From positions 14,446,001-14,510,000 of the forward strand of contig NC_079517.1 of the NCBI RefSeq assembly GCF_000801105.2: a stretch of DNA of 64,000 nt, read 5' to 3'. Each line of letters begins with the position of its first letter. Positions within the stretch are counted from its first letter, which is position 1. Under the pieces are notes generated by a model that made no database searches, had not been told where the DNA came from, and saw only the letters and a list, made by a program, of their open reading frames with translations. The translations under genes were made by a program, and so were the position numbers. Source of the DNA: Raphanus sativus. Taxonomy: Eukaryota; Streptophyta; Magnoliopsida; Brassicales; Brassicaceae. Positions 28,301 to 39,827 of this stretch are shown here, piece by piece.

Positions 28301-29050
28301 TCATGGGAAGAGAGTTTAGCAGCCGATCCTTCTCAGATCCGACACAACTTTCATCTACAACATCAAAGATAGCTCAAATTTCCATATGATTTTGATATAT
28401 AAAAACATATATATATATATATATATATCAAAAGTGAGATTACGACCATAAACACCACAATAGATGATCTAAAGTGTCTAAGTCATGTTCACAAACTCAT
28501 ATAACACGAGAGTACGTTCTACATGCTTGTTAGCAGGTCATAAGTATGTATAGAGTTTTATGAGAAACAATAACATGCATAATATAAAAACAATTATCTA
28601 CTACAACAACATGAACCGGGTAAAAAATAATGTATCAGCTAATAAAATATGTACCAAGCAAAATGTAATACCTAGCAAACCATGTAGCATCTAGCCAGCA
28701 ATATATCTACAAATGTCATATAGTTTGTAACACTTAACAACATATTATTAGTTGGCAAGTCTTATAATAACACCTTATAAAATATTTATCTTGAACATTA
28801 CCTAAAAACTGAAGACCCACTAAATATAAATAATATTGGGCACTAGAAAAAATGTTAGCTAACATAAATGTTATCTATACTTAACAATAGGATCACAAAT
28901 TCACTTGCATCATCTCTGTCTTCTTCTTCACTTTTTAAAAGCTTCCTAATTGTAGAAAGAAACTTCATCAACTACTCTGATTCTGGATCTAAACATTTTT
29001 CATCTACACCGCCAAACATGACTCAATTTAAAAGAGATTTAAAGATTTAG
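24590..29050. repeat. AT-rich domain of diverged AACAAATCATGTATCA-type motifs
   Basis: Short phrases such as ATGTATCA(A/G)CTAACAAA and GATAACAAATCAT recur dozens of times between 24.6 and 28.9 kb, in clusters at 24.7-25.6, 26.55-26.9 and 28.5-28.8 kb. A second long duplication has a period of about 630 bp: AAATAATATTGGG then AACATAAATGTTAT occurs at about 28,200 and 28,828. The domain looks like an old, non-autonomous DNA element expanded by duplication. No terminal inverted repeats or transposase were identified. Confidence 0.5.
27607..27879 (-). CDS. Unrecognised acidic/basic short reading frame inside the AT-rich domain
   Basis: A 90-codon minus-strand frame with a protein-like middle: DNDESEEEDRLRWSFD, then SRQSRSTRVSSIRQVKYRE. 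Coding-like sequence ends at a possible donor (AAATC|GTGAGT near 27,697). A second piece with an identical theme, MAKKQQPRVFSACLSDESEE, occurs on the same strand at about 27,510-27,575. They could be two exons of a small gene or of a captured gene fragment. The hydrophobic tail of the frame after the donor looks intronic. No family recognised. Confidence 0.25.
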   Translation of the reverse strand: MTNLLNDISLSILDNDESEEEDRLRWSFDMDRSYCSTSRQSRSTRVSSIRQVKYRETIHLNREYLTDFLRYYLFLCDFFLFCSNNILSKH

Positions 29051-29749
29051 AAAAAAAACAAAAAACAAAAAACAAAAGAAACTAAGGAATAAGAAGAAAA
29101 AGAGCTTGTGGGGTTGAAAGATAATTCTGAGAAATTATAACACGAGCGGGATTCGGTTTACCGTATATGCTGTAAATCGAGTTTTGCCTTGTTCGTTGAC
29201 ACTATGAACAAAAACAAATCACTGAAACGAGGAGAAAAATAGCTACTTATAAATTTTTATTTTGTGATAAATCTCTCTGAATTTTTAAACTCATCTTGAG
29301 ATAAAAAAAGAGAAAGAATATAATTAATGTTGATGGTTTGGATGCTTTTGATTTCTCGACAACAAAAACTATCGATATCTTTATTAATTTTTAAATAATT
29401 AATTATTAAATTGAGAATGCTCCTTGAAAAAATGAATTTTGCTGCAACCCACAGTATAATAGCAGAGAGTTTGAGAGGATCTTACACACCTATTGACATG
29501 TTAGTATGCATGATGTAGGGATAAAACCAACAGAAAAATATTACTATCAAATCAGATGCAAAGCTCTAATTAAGGACTCACTTAGAGGCATACAATCCAA
29601 TTATCTCAAAAATTATTTACATGTGTGGGCGCTGTAAAGCCAGCCTTAAAGGAAAAAAATTAGTTTGTAGTTGCATGTGTTTCAAAAAAGTTTGTAGTTG
29701 TATACTAGCCTTCTGAAGCAAGTAACCTCTCATATATTTTCTTCGTCGA

Positions 29750-29933
29750 ATATAAAATGCTTTAAGAAAATTTTTATTTTTCGGATATATAAAGAACGGT
29801 AAACCGTTTTCCAGTAATGGAGTATTAAACCAACGGTGACAACGTGTTAGGGATATCTAAATGTAATCGGATTCGAACTCTACTTGTTTACCAATGCTGT
29901 AACGCCATGTTACTATCTGACCACTAACATTGG
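29750..29933 (-). mobile_element. tRNA-derived SINE (A and B boxes visible)
   Basis: On the minus strand an A-box-like TTAGTGGTCAGATAG (29,927-29,913) is followed about 35 bases later by a B box GTTCGAATCC (29,878-29,869), the internal RNA polymerase III promoter of tRNA-derived SINEs. The 5' end is near 29,933. The 3' end is uncertain, somewhere in the A/T-rich part at 29,750-29,785. It is not a tRNA: no acceptor stem or anticodon arm folds properly. Confidence 0.6.
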
Positions 29934-30091
29934 GTTCATTTTTTCTTTCAAATGTAAAGTTTTTATATTTTCAGTTTTTCTTTAGTTTTATTAGACAGAT
30001 TATATTTCAAAGTTTCTTTTATAATAATTAGAAGTCCCAAGACATCCGCAAGTGTTTGTTCAGTTTGATCCACCGTAGGCAAAAGCAAACA

Positions 30092-31806
30092 TCTAAACTA
30101 TTAAAGGGGAAGTACAAATAGTATTTAGCCCTAAATTTTCCTCAAATATTACAATCTAATGCCATTGGAATTAAAACACGGTAGTTTTACTAAACCTGCT
30201 TAAACCTAGGACGTTGCCCCCACCCCCACTTATAACGCCGACGTTCCCCCACATGATAATGGCTTTCGTCGAGCTCTGCGCCGGCCTATGTAAACTCTAT
30301 CTCTCTGTCTCTCTATTGTTCTCTCTCTATATTTTGCTCTTTTTGTCTCTGGAGTCGCAAAAGTTGATTTCTTTGTATGTGATTTGGGGTTTTGAAGATG
30401 TTTACTCTGTTGATCCAAAGTAGCGTGAGGTAAGAGTATGTTTTGTATACGTGGAGTACACTATTTCGTTGCACGAGTGATCATAAAGGTTTTCTTTACA
30501 GGTTATGAATAAATACGGCAAATTTAAGAGCTTGCGGTTGGTCAGAAGCATTGGTAAAGGCTTTGCAATTGCTCTGCTTTATGATCTTACTTCTGTTGGT
30601 TTCTACACATATTGTTTTAGCATAATTGTGGTGATTATACATCATGTAGTTACGTTTTGTTTAGTGACGGGTGCTTCACGAGGATATGCTTTTGTGGAGT
30701 ATGAGACTGAGAAGGAGATGCGCCATGCTAGGTACTACAGTGATGCATACTTTTTTTTGTTCTTTAAACCTGTTTGAAATATATTTTTTCTGTTTCAGCA
30801 CTGGAGTTTAGTTGCAGGAAAGGTGGTATTTGGCTCTACATTGATGCAAACTTTTTTTTGTTCTTTAAACCTGTTTGAAATATATTTTTTCTGTTTCAGC
30901 AGTGGAGTTTAGTTGCAGGAAAGGAATGCTCTTCGTGGTGGTTTTTTACAGGCTGCTCATCATTTATTTATTGATGGTCAAAAGATTATTGTTGATTATA
31001 ATAGGCAGCAACTGATGCCTGGAGGGATACCTAGAAGATTAGGTGAGTGCTACTATGAACCTTCAAACCCATATTTAACTGTGCATTCTATTTGTTATAA
31101 TATTAGGTGGCCGATTTCTCATGAAGATTTTAAAAAGCTTGGGATCCTGAAAGTACATGTCACGTACTCAGGTCTACTACCATTTCTCTATCTTGATTAA
31201 TACTTTATCTCTGTTTTTTTTATATATATCTGGTATTTAGTTCATGTTTCTGTGTGCTAGAAGTGGCATGATTGACGTGTTGTTCAATGTGTCTAGAGAA
31301 ATAGTTTATTGGTCAGTCCTGAAAGTTTTTAAATCTTCATTTCAGTATTTTCAAACCAATATAAATTTGCATTAGGAAAAAAATAATTTGGTTATTTACT
31401 CAACTATAATAATTTCGAAATTTCTCTTGGAAACTAAATTATCAATGTTTGGTTAATCTGGATTTGAGATTTGGCTTAGGTAGTTAACAAGATGGACTGT
31501 AACAAATGATTAGTCGGAAGGGTCGGCATTCTAACAGTGTGATAGCCAATCCGAGCATTAAGTGCGATTTTTCCAAAGCTGATCGAATCAGACGATAGAA
31601 TATATATAAAAATAAAAATAAAAATAATTTAGAAGATATATAAAAAATATAATATATTAAATTTAAATACAATAAAATGTTATGTGTCGACATGCTACAT
31701 ATTAATATATGTAATATGGAAAATTTATATATTTATAGTATTAAAATATGTAAACTATATATTTAAACAAAAATACACCCGCACGGGCGTGCGGGTCAAA
31801 AGCTAG
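30092..31806 (+). mobile_element. Helitron that has captured U11/U12-35K exons
   Basis: The 5' terminus TCTAAACTATTAAAGGGG (30,092) follows an A. The 3' terminus has a perfect 7-bp-stem hairpin (CCCGCAC-GGGC-GTGCGGG, 31,778-31,795), then TCAAAAG and CTAG (ends 31,806), followed by T. These are diagnostic Helitron features. The 1,715-bp body carries no Rep/helicase but contains several exons of a cellular gene in the same orientation (see next entry). Confidence 0.88.
30205..31160 (+). pseudogene. Helitron-borne fragment of the U11/U12 snRNP 35-kDa protein gene
   Basis: Exon-like pieces in order: a N-terminal part ending ...ADVPPHDNGFRRALRR (about 30,210-30,289); [17 protein letters not shown] (30,502-30,553); [19 protein letters not shown] (about 30,664-30,731, with the RNP1-type RGYAFVEY); FIDGQKIIVDYNRQQLMPGG (about 30,920-31,040); and RWPISHEDFKKLGI (about 31,108-31,150). 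The order and motifs match the single RRM of U11/U12-35K, a U1-70K relative of the minor spliceosome. Splice sites remain at several borders. A tandem duplication of about 104 bp (near 30,737-30,820 and 30,840-30,924) disrupts the middle. Large parts of the RRM and the C-terminus are missing, so function is unlikely. Confidence 0.82.
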
Positions 31807-32060
31807 TAAGGATTATATATGTTCGGTCCTGAAACCATAAGGTGTTTTTTTTTAGTTTTTTAGAGTTTTTTATTGTTATTAACATAGAAAAACAGATAGA
31901 GAGATTAAACCCTCTGTAAAAGACTATATAGAAATTGTAAGACCTATTTTAAAATAAAAATCGATAATCTGTATTAGTTTTCAGCCAATATCTAAAGTAT
32001 TATTTTCAAATTTGAATCTTTAGAGATTAAATTATATTTATTAGAATTTTTTTTATTTTT
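31807..32060. other. AT-rich spacer
   Basis: No gene or repeat boundary recognised between the Helitron 3' end and the long inverted repeat. Confidence 0.3.
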
Positions 32061-32067
32061 TATTAGA

Positions 32068-32690
32068 TTCCAAATATTGTAAACCGACAGTGGGCCTAAA
32101 TACCATTTTCACCAATAAATAACATAAAATTGTGGTTGAATTGTTGCTTGACACGTCAGTATCAGTAAGAAGGGAATCTATCTCTTTCACAAAATCCATC
32201 TAGAGACTAGTGTGCTATCTTGAAATCTAGAGTAATTTCAAAAAGTAGATATGTATTTAAAGCCCTAGGATAAGTATCGTTGTAACTTTGTAATAATTAA
32301 ATGGTGGATTTCAAATGTTCGGTTGGGAACATGACCTTTGGATACAGTTATATACATATTTATGAAAAATAAAATTACCGATCAATTTGGGATATACTTT
32401 TTCTATGGTTTAATGATCAATAATTTACAGTTAATTATATTACATCTGCAACTAAATTTAATATGTTGAATAGAAAATTTAATAACGAGGGCTTTAAATA
32501 CATATCTACTTTTTGAAATTACTCTAGATTTGAAGATAGCACACTAGCCTCTAGATGGATTTTTGTGAAAGAGATTATCCCTGTTGATACTCACGTGTCA
32601 AGCAACCATTCGACCACAATTTTGTGTTATTTATTCGTGAATATGGTATTTAGGCCCATTGTCGGTTTTAAAATATTTGGAATTTAATTT
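32068..32690. repeat. Long inverted repeat (foldback) with arms of about 200 bp
   Basis: The left arm (about 32,068-32,268) and right arm (about 32,489-32,690) are reverse complements at roughly 85-90% by eye. Landmarks: CAGTGGGCCTAAATACCAT on the left against ATGGTATTTAGGCCCATTG on the right, and AGTAGATATGTATTTAAAGC against GCTTTAAATACATATCTACT. The 220-bp centre is unique. It is probably a Mutator- or foldback-type non-autonomous DNA transposon; exact ends and target duplication are unclear. Confidence 0.85.
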
Positions 32691-32743
32691 TTTTTTGTAA
32701 AAGTATATTTGGAATTTAATAGTATATTATGAATATTTGGAAT

Positions 32744-32937
32744 TTAATATAAAATAAAATAACGTGATTTATGAATGCTTTATAAAAAAGTAATTCAAAT
32801 TCAATTGAAATGTTGCAACATGAGGGGTATTATTTGTAATTAAATACAAAATAAAATAACGTGATTTATGAATGCTTTATAAAAAAAGTAACGCAAATTC
32901 AATTGAAATATTGCAACATGAGGGGTATCATCTATGT
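32744..32937. repeat. Tandem duplication, about 98 bp
   Basis: The phrase AAAATAAAATAACGTGATTT with the following ATGAATGCTTTATAAAAA... and CAACATGAGGGGTAT occurs twice (from about 32,752 and 32,850). Confidence 0.85.
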
Positions 32938-32969
32938 GTTTGATGGTTATTATGTAGTTTCATATGTAA

Positions 32970-33794
32970 CTAGATGATAACCTACGTCATCTTACATAAT
33001 GAATTTATAAAAATAATTACGTTTGGTGAAGATGTCGAATATTATGCAAAATACATGTTGTATTACAATTTATTTTGTATACCATGTCTTTTATATTATA
33101 TAATAATAAATATATTAAATAATTGAAAAACATTTAATTATTAAATACATAACTAAATTGATGTAAACACATAAATCAGACAAACCACTCTTGTTTATTT
33201 ACTATCATTTTATAATATGTAAATCTAAATAATCATATTTATCTATTTTGAATAAAATTAAATTTAAATGATACTAACATTTATATATAGTATATTTTAA
33301 TATGAATATCTATTAAATGAAAATTTATAATCACGGTTTTATGATTATTATATCTTTTTAACAAATTTTTTAAATCATTGACAACAAAAATTTTAGTGTG
33401 GAATTTTAATAAGTTTATACTTTATAAATGTTCTTGAAAATTCATTGCAAATTTATAAATTAAAATATCTATGTAATCTTATATGGTGTATATATATATA
33501 TAATTTTAAATATCTATTAAATGAGATTTTTTGCTCATATGGTTTTAAGATCTTGTGTATTTTGTTAAATAAAAATGTTAAACCATTAATCATAATTTTT
33601 TTAACATAAGAACTTTAACAGTTTTAATAATTTATAGTTGTTTTTAATTCAAAATATAAAAACAAAAAAAAATTCTAAAATTTTAATTTTATAGTTAATT
33701 TGATTGTTTAATTTATTTTAATAATATATAATTAAAAAATGATGGAGGAGGTACAAATTGTTATCAAATCTTTGTTATCAAAATCATCAAATTG

Positions 33795-33834
<40 letters not shown>

Positions 33835-34016
33835 TTTATTTAAGGAAAAAAATAGTAATTGTACACATTTAATTATGTTTATGATTAATTTAATGAAAAA
33901 TATAATATATATTTAGATAGACCAACATATTTTTCTAGGGATTCTAAAAATTATTCTAATGATGACACGTGTCTACACTCAAAGGTTGTAGTGCCCCTTA
34001 ATTAATATATAAGGGA
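32970..34016 (-). mobile_element. Helitron, copy A of a head-to-tail pair
   Basis: Read on the minus strand it starts TCCCTTATATATTAATTAAG (34,016) and ends CTAG at 32,970, followed by T. Its 1,047 bp are about 80-85% identical by eye to the adjacent copy B (34,017-35,100), aligned throughout. It encodes nothing. Confidence 0.75.
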
Positions 34017-35100
34017 TAAGTGATAACTTGCGCCATGTACGGAATGAATTTATAAAAATAATTATATTTGGTGATTATAAACTCTATTATACATTTTTTC
34101 ATTTTAATAATAGTTGGCAAATATATGCATGCCGAATATTATGCAAAATACATGTTGTATATACAAATTATTTTATATACTATTACTTATTTTACGTTCT
34201 TTTACATTATGTAATAACAAATATATTGAATAATTGAAAAACATTAATTATTAAATAAAATCACTCTTTTTTATTTATTATCATTTTATGATATATAAAT
34301 CTAAATAATCATATTTATCTATTTTGTATATAATTAAATTTAAATGATACTAACATAGATATATAGTATATTTTAATATAGTTATTTATTAAATGAGACT
34401 TTATAATCACGGTTTTATGATCATTCGTCTCTTTTTATAACATTTAAAAAAAAATCATTGATGACAAAAATTTTAATGTGGGAATTTTAATAAGTTTATA
34501 CTTTATAATTTTTCTTGAAAATTCATTGCAAATTTTGAAATTAAAATATTTATGTATTCTTATATGGTATGTAGTTTATATATATATTATTTTAAATATC
34601 TATTAAATGAGATTGTTTACTCATATGGTTTTTAGATCATGTGTATTTTGTTAAATAAAAATGTTAAACCACTGATCATATTTTTTTAACAAATAAAAAT
34701 TTTAACAGTTTTAGTAATTTATAGTTGTTTTTTAAATTCAAAATATAACATTTACGAAAAATCTAAAATTTTAATTTTATAGTTAATTAGATTGTTTAAT
34801 TTATTTTAATAATATAAAAATTTTAAAAATGATGGAGGAAATACAAATTGTTATCAAATCTTTGTTATTAAAAACATTAATTATATATATATCAATCATA
34901 TTCGGTAATTCTGTAACTTTTATCTAAAAAAAGAAAAGAAAATAGTAATTGTACACTTTTTAATTAATTTTATGATTAATTTAATAAAAAATATAATATA
35001 TATTTAGATGGAACAACATATTTTTTAAGATTCTGAAAATTATTCTGGTGATAACATGTGACTCAAAGGTTGTAATGATGCTCGATTAATATATAAGGGA
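34017..35100 (-). mobile_element. Helitron, copy B of a head-to-tail pair
   Basis: Starts TCCCTTATATATTAATCGAG on the minus strand (35,100), preceded by A. It runs directly into the 5' end of copy A: ...GGCGCAAGTTATCACTTA|TCCCTT. The junction has CTTA instead of CTAG. The pair as a whole sits between A and T, as one Helitron insertion would. Confidence 0.75.
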
Positions 35101-36600
35101 TATCATAAATATTAAGGTTTTGAACCAAAACTTCAAATTTTCAAAAATTTGAATTATTTATATGGTGTAGCTAAAACATTTACACCAATTGCAGAGATTT
35201 CTGTTTGTATCATTTAAAGAGTTAAACAGTCACTTTAAACACATTTAATATGTCGATGACATATAAAATGCCGTACAAAGAGCTCGAGCTAGAGACCATC
35301 GGTGGCACACCACCTCTCATGGTCAATTGTATTTTTATTTTAAAAGCAGAATATTCTATAATATATTTAGATGCTATTGCAATAAAATTCTATTTTAAAA
35401 CAAAAAAAAATAGAGTCGATGAGCCAAAGAAAAATATATAATGAGTTTCGACATGCTTCTTACTACATACGAGTCACATCAAGGACCATGGACTGGTATA
35501 GATCAAAGCTCTTTTCATGGGACCCATTATACATGTTGCCGTGTGTAAGCGTTTGATTTGCCAGAGTGGCAAGGCAAATTAAGGTAGTTCTCTTTCACTC
35601 TCGCTACTCATGATTTTGTCTTCTTCTTTTTTTGTCACGACTCGTGATTTTTCAAGTAACTACATTAAGAGCCTAACGATCATGTGCGGCACCACATTAT
35701 GTAGGCGAACCATGTCCTCTCATATCAACGACCTAAGATGATGACATCTATCCATTACTCCACATCTAGCACAGTACACGTAGCGTTATGGTTAGACCTG
35801 CCAACAGTCGTGATTAAATGCTGATTGATGCATGTTTATACAATGTACTTTTTTGGTTTGCTTGAAATTATACAATGTACTTGTATTAGATTTTTATTTT
35901 GAATCGGAAGTTCATGACCTTACTTTCACAATCTCTTCCATGCTAAGAGTCCGCATTTGATATTTGTATTAGATTTTGTTATAAAGAAGTTCAAACTAAG
36001 TTTTCAAAACAATTTTTGTAATCGTGAAATGTGTATTAACCGTTGGGATTTATATACATATGGTTGAAAACCAACTAATGATTAAATTACTACCTCGATT
36101 CCTCGACCAAGTTTAACCACATGGTCGATGAGACCAACGAAATAAAAGTACACATGCAGTATTATATATATATATATATTTTTTTGAAACTGCACATGCA
36201 GTATCATATTGTCTTTTGAATCAAAACGAAAGTACAATTTTTAACGCATGGTACATGAAAACAAGTCCTAAAACACGTATAATTTCTTCTTTTTATAAGA
36301 ACAACTGTTTTTATCTTCTAACTGCATCTAGCCAAAAAGGTTCCAATAATCGTGAGTCGTACGTTAAAACAACAGTAACAAAAAATCAACGACGAAGTTC
36401 ATTTATTTGAGTTGTCTCCACTTTCTACATTCTCCCGCAAAATCAACAACATAATGTCGTTCAAAAAAGTGTTTGTTTACTTAGCAATGTCAATCAAGAT
36501 ATCAATAGAAACTAATACTGTATTTTTGTTTATTACATCTTGTAATCCTTTCTTATAACTCCAGATTGATATTATTTTGTTTATACATAAAATATTTGTA
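35101..36600. other. Intergenic region, no gene seen
   Basis: Low-complexity AT-rich sequence with one GC-richer stretch (35,440-35,800). The short reading frames at 35,250-35,441 and 36,216-36,410 show no domain, poor codon context and no neighbours. An AT microsatellite is at about 36,161-36,179. Confidence 0.35.
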
Positions 36601-36604
36601 ATCG

Positions 36605-36846
36605 TAAAACTCCATTTTTCCTCCAAAATATAGAAAAAGTGAATATGAAGTAAAATTATTCTAACCCTACTCCATTTTTCACTCTATAATAGAGTCATGA
36701 ACAAACAAAAAATAGATTACTCCATTTATAGAATAAACTTCAAAATGGAGTGAGATATAGAGTTGGGTTGGAGCATTTGTTACTCCATATTCACTTTCAC
36801 TCCATTTTAGAGTAAAAAATGAAGTTGAGTTGGAGATGCCCTAAAT
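36605..36846. repeat. Interspersed crucifer repeat ending GGAGATGCCCTAA
   Basis: Composed of repeated ACTCCATTTT / AAAATGGAGT motifs in both orientations and ending TTGGAGATGCCCTAA, an end I recognise from many short crucifer DNA elements (reverse TTAGGGCATCTCCAA). The left terminus could not be matched, so the copy may be truncated. Confidence 0.5.
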
Positions 36847-36878
36847 AATAAGACACTCAATTCATTTCTTTTACTTTA

Positions 36879-36910
36879 TCATACTATTAAAGGGAAAGTA
36901 ATTTTTATCT
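36879..36910 (+). mobile_element. Possible Helitron 5' terminus
   Basis: TCATACTATTAAAGGGAAAG follows an A and matches the Helitron start at 30,092 closely. No plus-strand 3' partner was identified; the element may have been split by the minus-strand Helitron starting at 37,077. Confidence 0.45.
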
Positions 36911-37076
36911 CTTTTCTAGTTTTTAGTTGCTTCCAATTATCGAAAGGTAGGGTGATGATCAATGTTATCATATAAATTTATATTTTGATTAAATAAAATC
37001 TCCATTTATAAGTACTTATGAGTTTTTAGCTTTTCAAAATATTTGGTTTCGTTTGATGACAAGGGAATAAGAGTTA

Positions 37077-38642
37077 CTAGATTTTGACCCGCGCTTTAAA
37101 AGCGCGGGACTATTTTCTATTGAAAATTTTACTAACCCTTCAGTTTACTAATATGTTTAGTCATTAGTGTTCGATTTTCGGTTCAGTTTCAAGTTTTTTC
37201 TCGATTTATGCCAATTTGGTTGTGATTTCGTCTATATGGTTCAAGAAATATATGATCCGTTTAGTTATTTATGAATTTGGGTTTAGTTTCAGTTTGATTA
37301 TTTTGGTTTTTGGTTCGGTTCGGATAACAACATTAGGAACTTGATAAAATTTGGGTTCAATTCGTTTCTATTTTTGGCTAATTTTGGATAATTCAGATGA
37401 AAATCACATTTAGGATTTTGTTGGATACAATATCGAGTAACTCGAATAAATTTAAATATTTCGAACAATTTTTTTCTAGGTAATGGAATGAAAGTTATGT
37501 TATGCATATTTTAAATTATTTAATAGAACATTTTAATTATTAATATTCTAATCATAGTCAGTTATTAGCATTGTGTTTTTTTAGTAAATTATCAATTCTT
37601 AGACATATCCAATTATTCCAATCTAATTAATAAGTAATTGTTTATATCATGTGTGTAGATGTGGCTACTTTGGTATTTTTTGACATATCCAATGATTTCG
37701 AGCTAATTAATTTTTTTTCGAAACGATTGAATATATTTTTTGAGCAAACAATATTTGTTAAAATTACTATGCAAAACAATTATATATATAAAGGTTTAAA
37801 CAGAAATATGATCCTATGTAAATATAATGAAATAAAGACTCATTTTAGGTTTTGTAAGCATTTGTATATATTTTCTTCAGATCCAAATTTTTAACGAAAT
37901 TGTCTCAGTTCTTTTTTACTTACAATCTACTACTCCTGTGTTTTAATGTAAATAGTTTTAGTTGAATGCACAAATATTAAGAAAGTTATTTTTTTGTTTG
38001 TAAAAAGTTGTATTTGAAAAATAAATTAGGTGTATTTATTTGATGTATTTAAACCAACAATAAATATATATATATATATATTATTTGATTGATTACATTA
38101 TATCCAATAAAATTACCTAATATAATAAAAATTATTAATATATTGAAATAAACAAATTATATTTAAACAGAGGGAGTATAAATATTTGTTAAAATATCTC
38201 AGGCCCACCAATCAGTTTAATATCAACCGACTAAAAATTGATCTGTCTTTTAAGTTTCCAAAAACTCTTGATCTAAAAAACTCAGTTTATCTCATTATCG
38301 GTGTTTTGAAACCCGACCCAGACCCACGGTTGAACCGGTAAACCCGATGATCCATGATATATCTGGTTCAGATTTAATAAAAAGCCAAAATTTAAAAACC
38401 AATAAAACCCGCTAAAAACTGCTAAAACCTAAAACACGGTTACCGGTTGAACCACTGGTTGAACCAATAGACAATTTTACTTTTTCGGTTTTTAATTACT
38501 TTTAAAAATATTTTTTTAAATCTATTCTGTATAATTTTTAATTAATAAATTAGGTTTTTTAGTTTTTTTATTGACAATTTATTAATAATGTTTTACTTTT
38601 GGTAGATTTTGGATTTGAAGTTTAATTTTATTATTCACATTA

Positions 38643-38679
<37 letters not shown>

Positions 38680-39606
38680 TTTTAAGTCTTGATACTTTTT
38701 GTTAAATTTCATAAATCTTAACTTGTTACAATTTTTAAAAAATAATCTAAACTATTTTTGATATTTTTATGTCAAATAAAAAAAAGAAACTAAAGTTAAA
38801 TATTTTCTAAATGGTTTTTAAACAGAAAATATATACATATCTAAAATATTATTTTATGTTTTATAAAATATTAGAAAATACTTAATTTACGTTTCTATAT
38901 ATTTATTTTCATAGCTAATATATCACTATATAATAAAATTTATCTATTTATTTACTTGTGGTTCACCCGCGTTCAATCCGATGACCCGGGAACCTGGAAA
39001 GTCATCCGATTTAGTGTCCGGATTGGGTTTAAAAACATTGGTTTTAGGTGAATCGATAGTATTTAATGAAACTTATAATTTTATATACATTTTCTAATTT
39101 TGTAAGTTTTATACATAATTTTTATTTAATTTGTATATCTAATTTATTTTTTTATTAGTAACTACCATGTAATATAAGAATAGAAAAATATATTCTTAAA
39201 AATGTTAAATTATGCTTCCATAGTTTCAGCTTATCAAATTGTATATGAATGATGTCTATATACTACAAATACGTATAGTTTTTAATCATGTATAATAATT
39301 TTATAATAATGCAAAAATATTCATCTACATTTAGTGAACCGAAATATATTAAACTAATTTTTTTTGTGCATGGTACATTAATATATCGACAAAAACGTTT
39401 CTAACTCGTGAAAATATGACAAAACATTATGTTGATCAATACTAAAGAATCATGGGAGAATATTTTGCATTTAAGTAGGTGATATAGTTAGAATATTTCC
39501 TTAAATAAATGATTTTTTATAGAAAATATATAATGGCATGGTATTGTAATTATCCTTGAAAACTAAGGGCAGAATCCTATTAGAGATTCTGCTTTAATAG
39601 TATAGA
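37077..39606 (-). mobile_element. Probable non-autonomous Helitron with nested MITE
   Basis: Minus strand: 5' TCTATACTATTAAAGC at 39,606 (preceded by A) and 3' hairpin CCCGCGCTTTTAAAGCGCGG near 37,087-37,107, then TCAAAAT and CTAG ending at 37,077. The ends are typical, but the 2,530-bp span assumes that they belong to one element. The inside has TTCGGTT-type motifs, an AT microsatellite (38,646-38,676) and a Stowaway-like MITE. Confidence 0.55.
37931..38178. mobile_element. Stowaway/mariner-like MITE
   Basis: Starts TACTCCTGTGTTTTAATGTA and ends with its inverted relative AACAGAGGGAGTA, giving a 248-bp element with TA at the borders. It lies inside the Helitron above. Confidence 0.7.
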
Positions 39607-39827
39607 TTGGAAATTTTCGATTATGATTTTTCTTCTAAGAAAATTTGATATTTGGTTTTAGAAATGTGTGATGTATAATTTGTGTGTTTTGGCATATGAT
39701 ATTAAATTTTGGATTATGGTCTACTGAAGAAATTATATAAATGCTCATGTATCTTATATCAACTTTTAATCCGATTTATGATTTTTTATTTATGAATTAT
39801 GAATTATTTGATATAGATATAGGCCCG

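Noticed and set aside
29860..29935. tRNA gene on the minus strand
   Set aside because: A and B boxes are present but no cloverleaf with paired acceptor stem could be drawn; better explained as a SINE.
30214..30423. 69-codon plus-strand frame in the Helitron
   Set aside because: Out of frame with the captured exon; mostly intron sequence.
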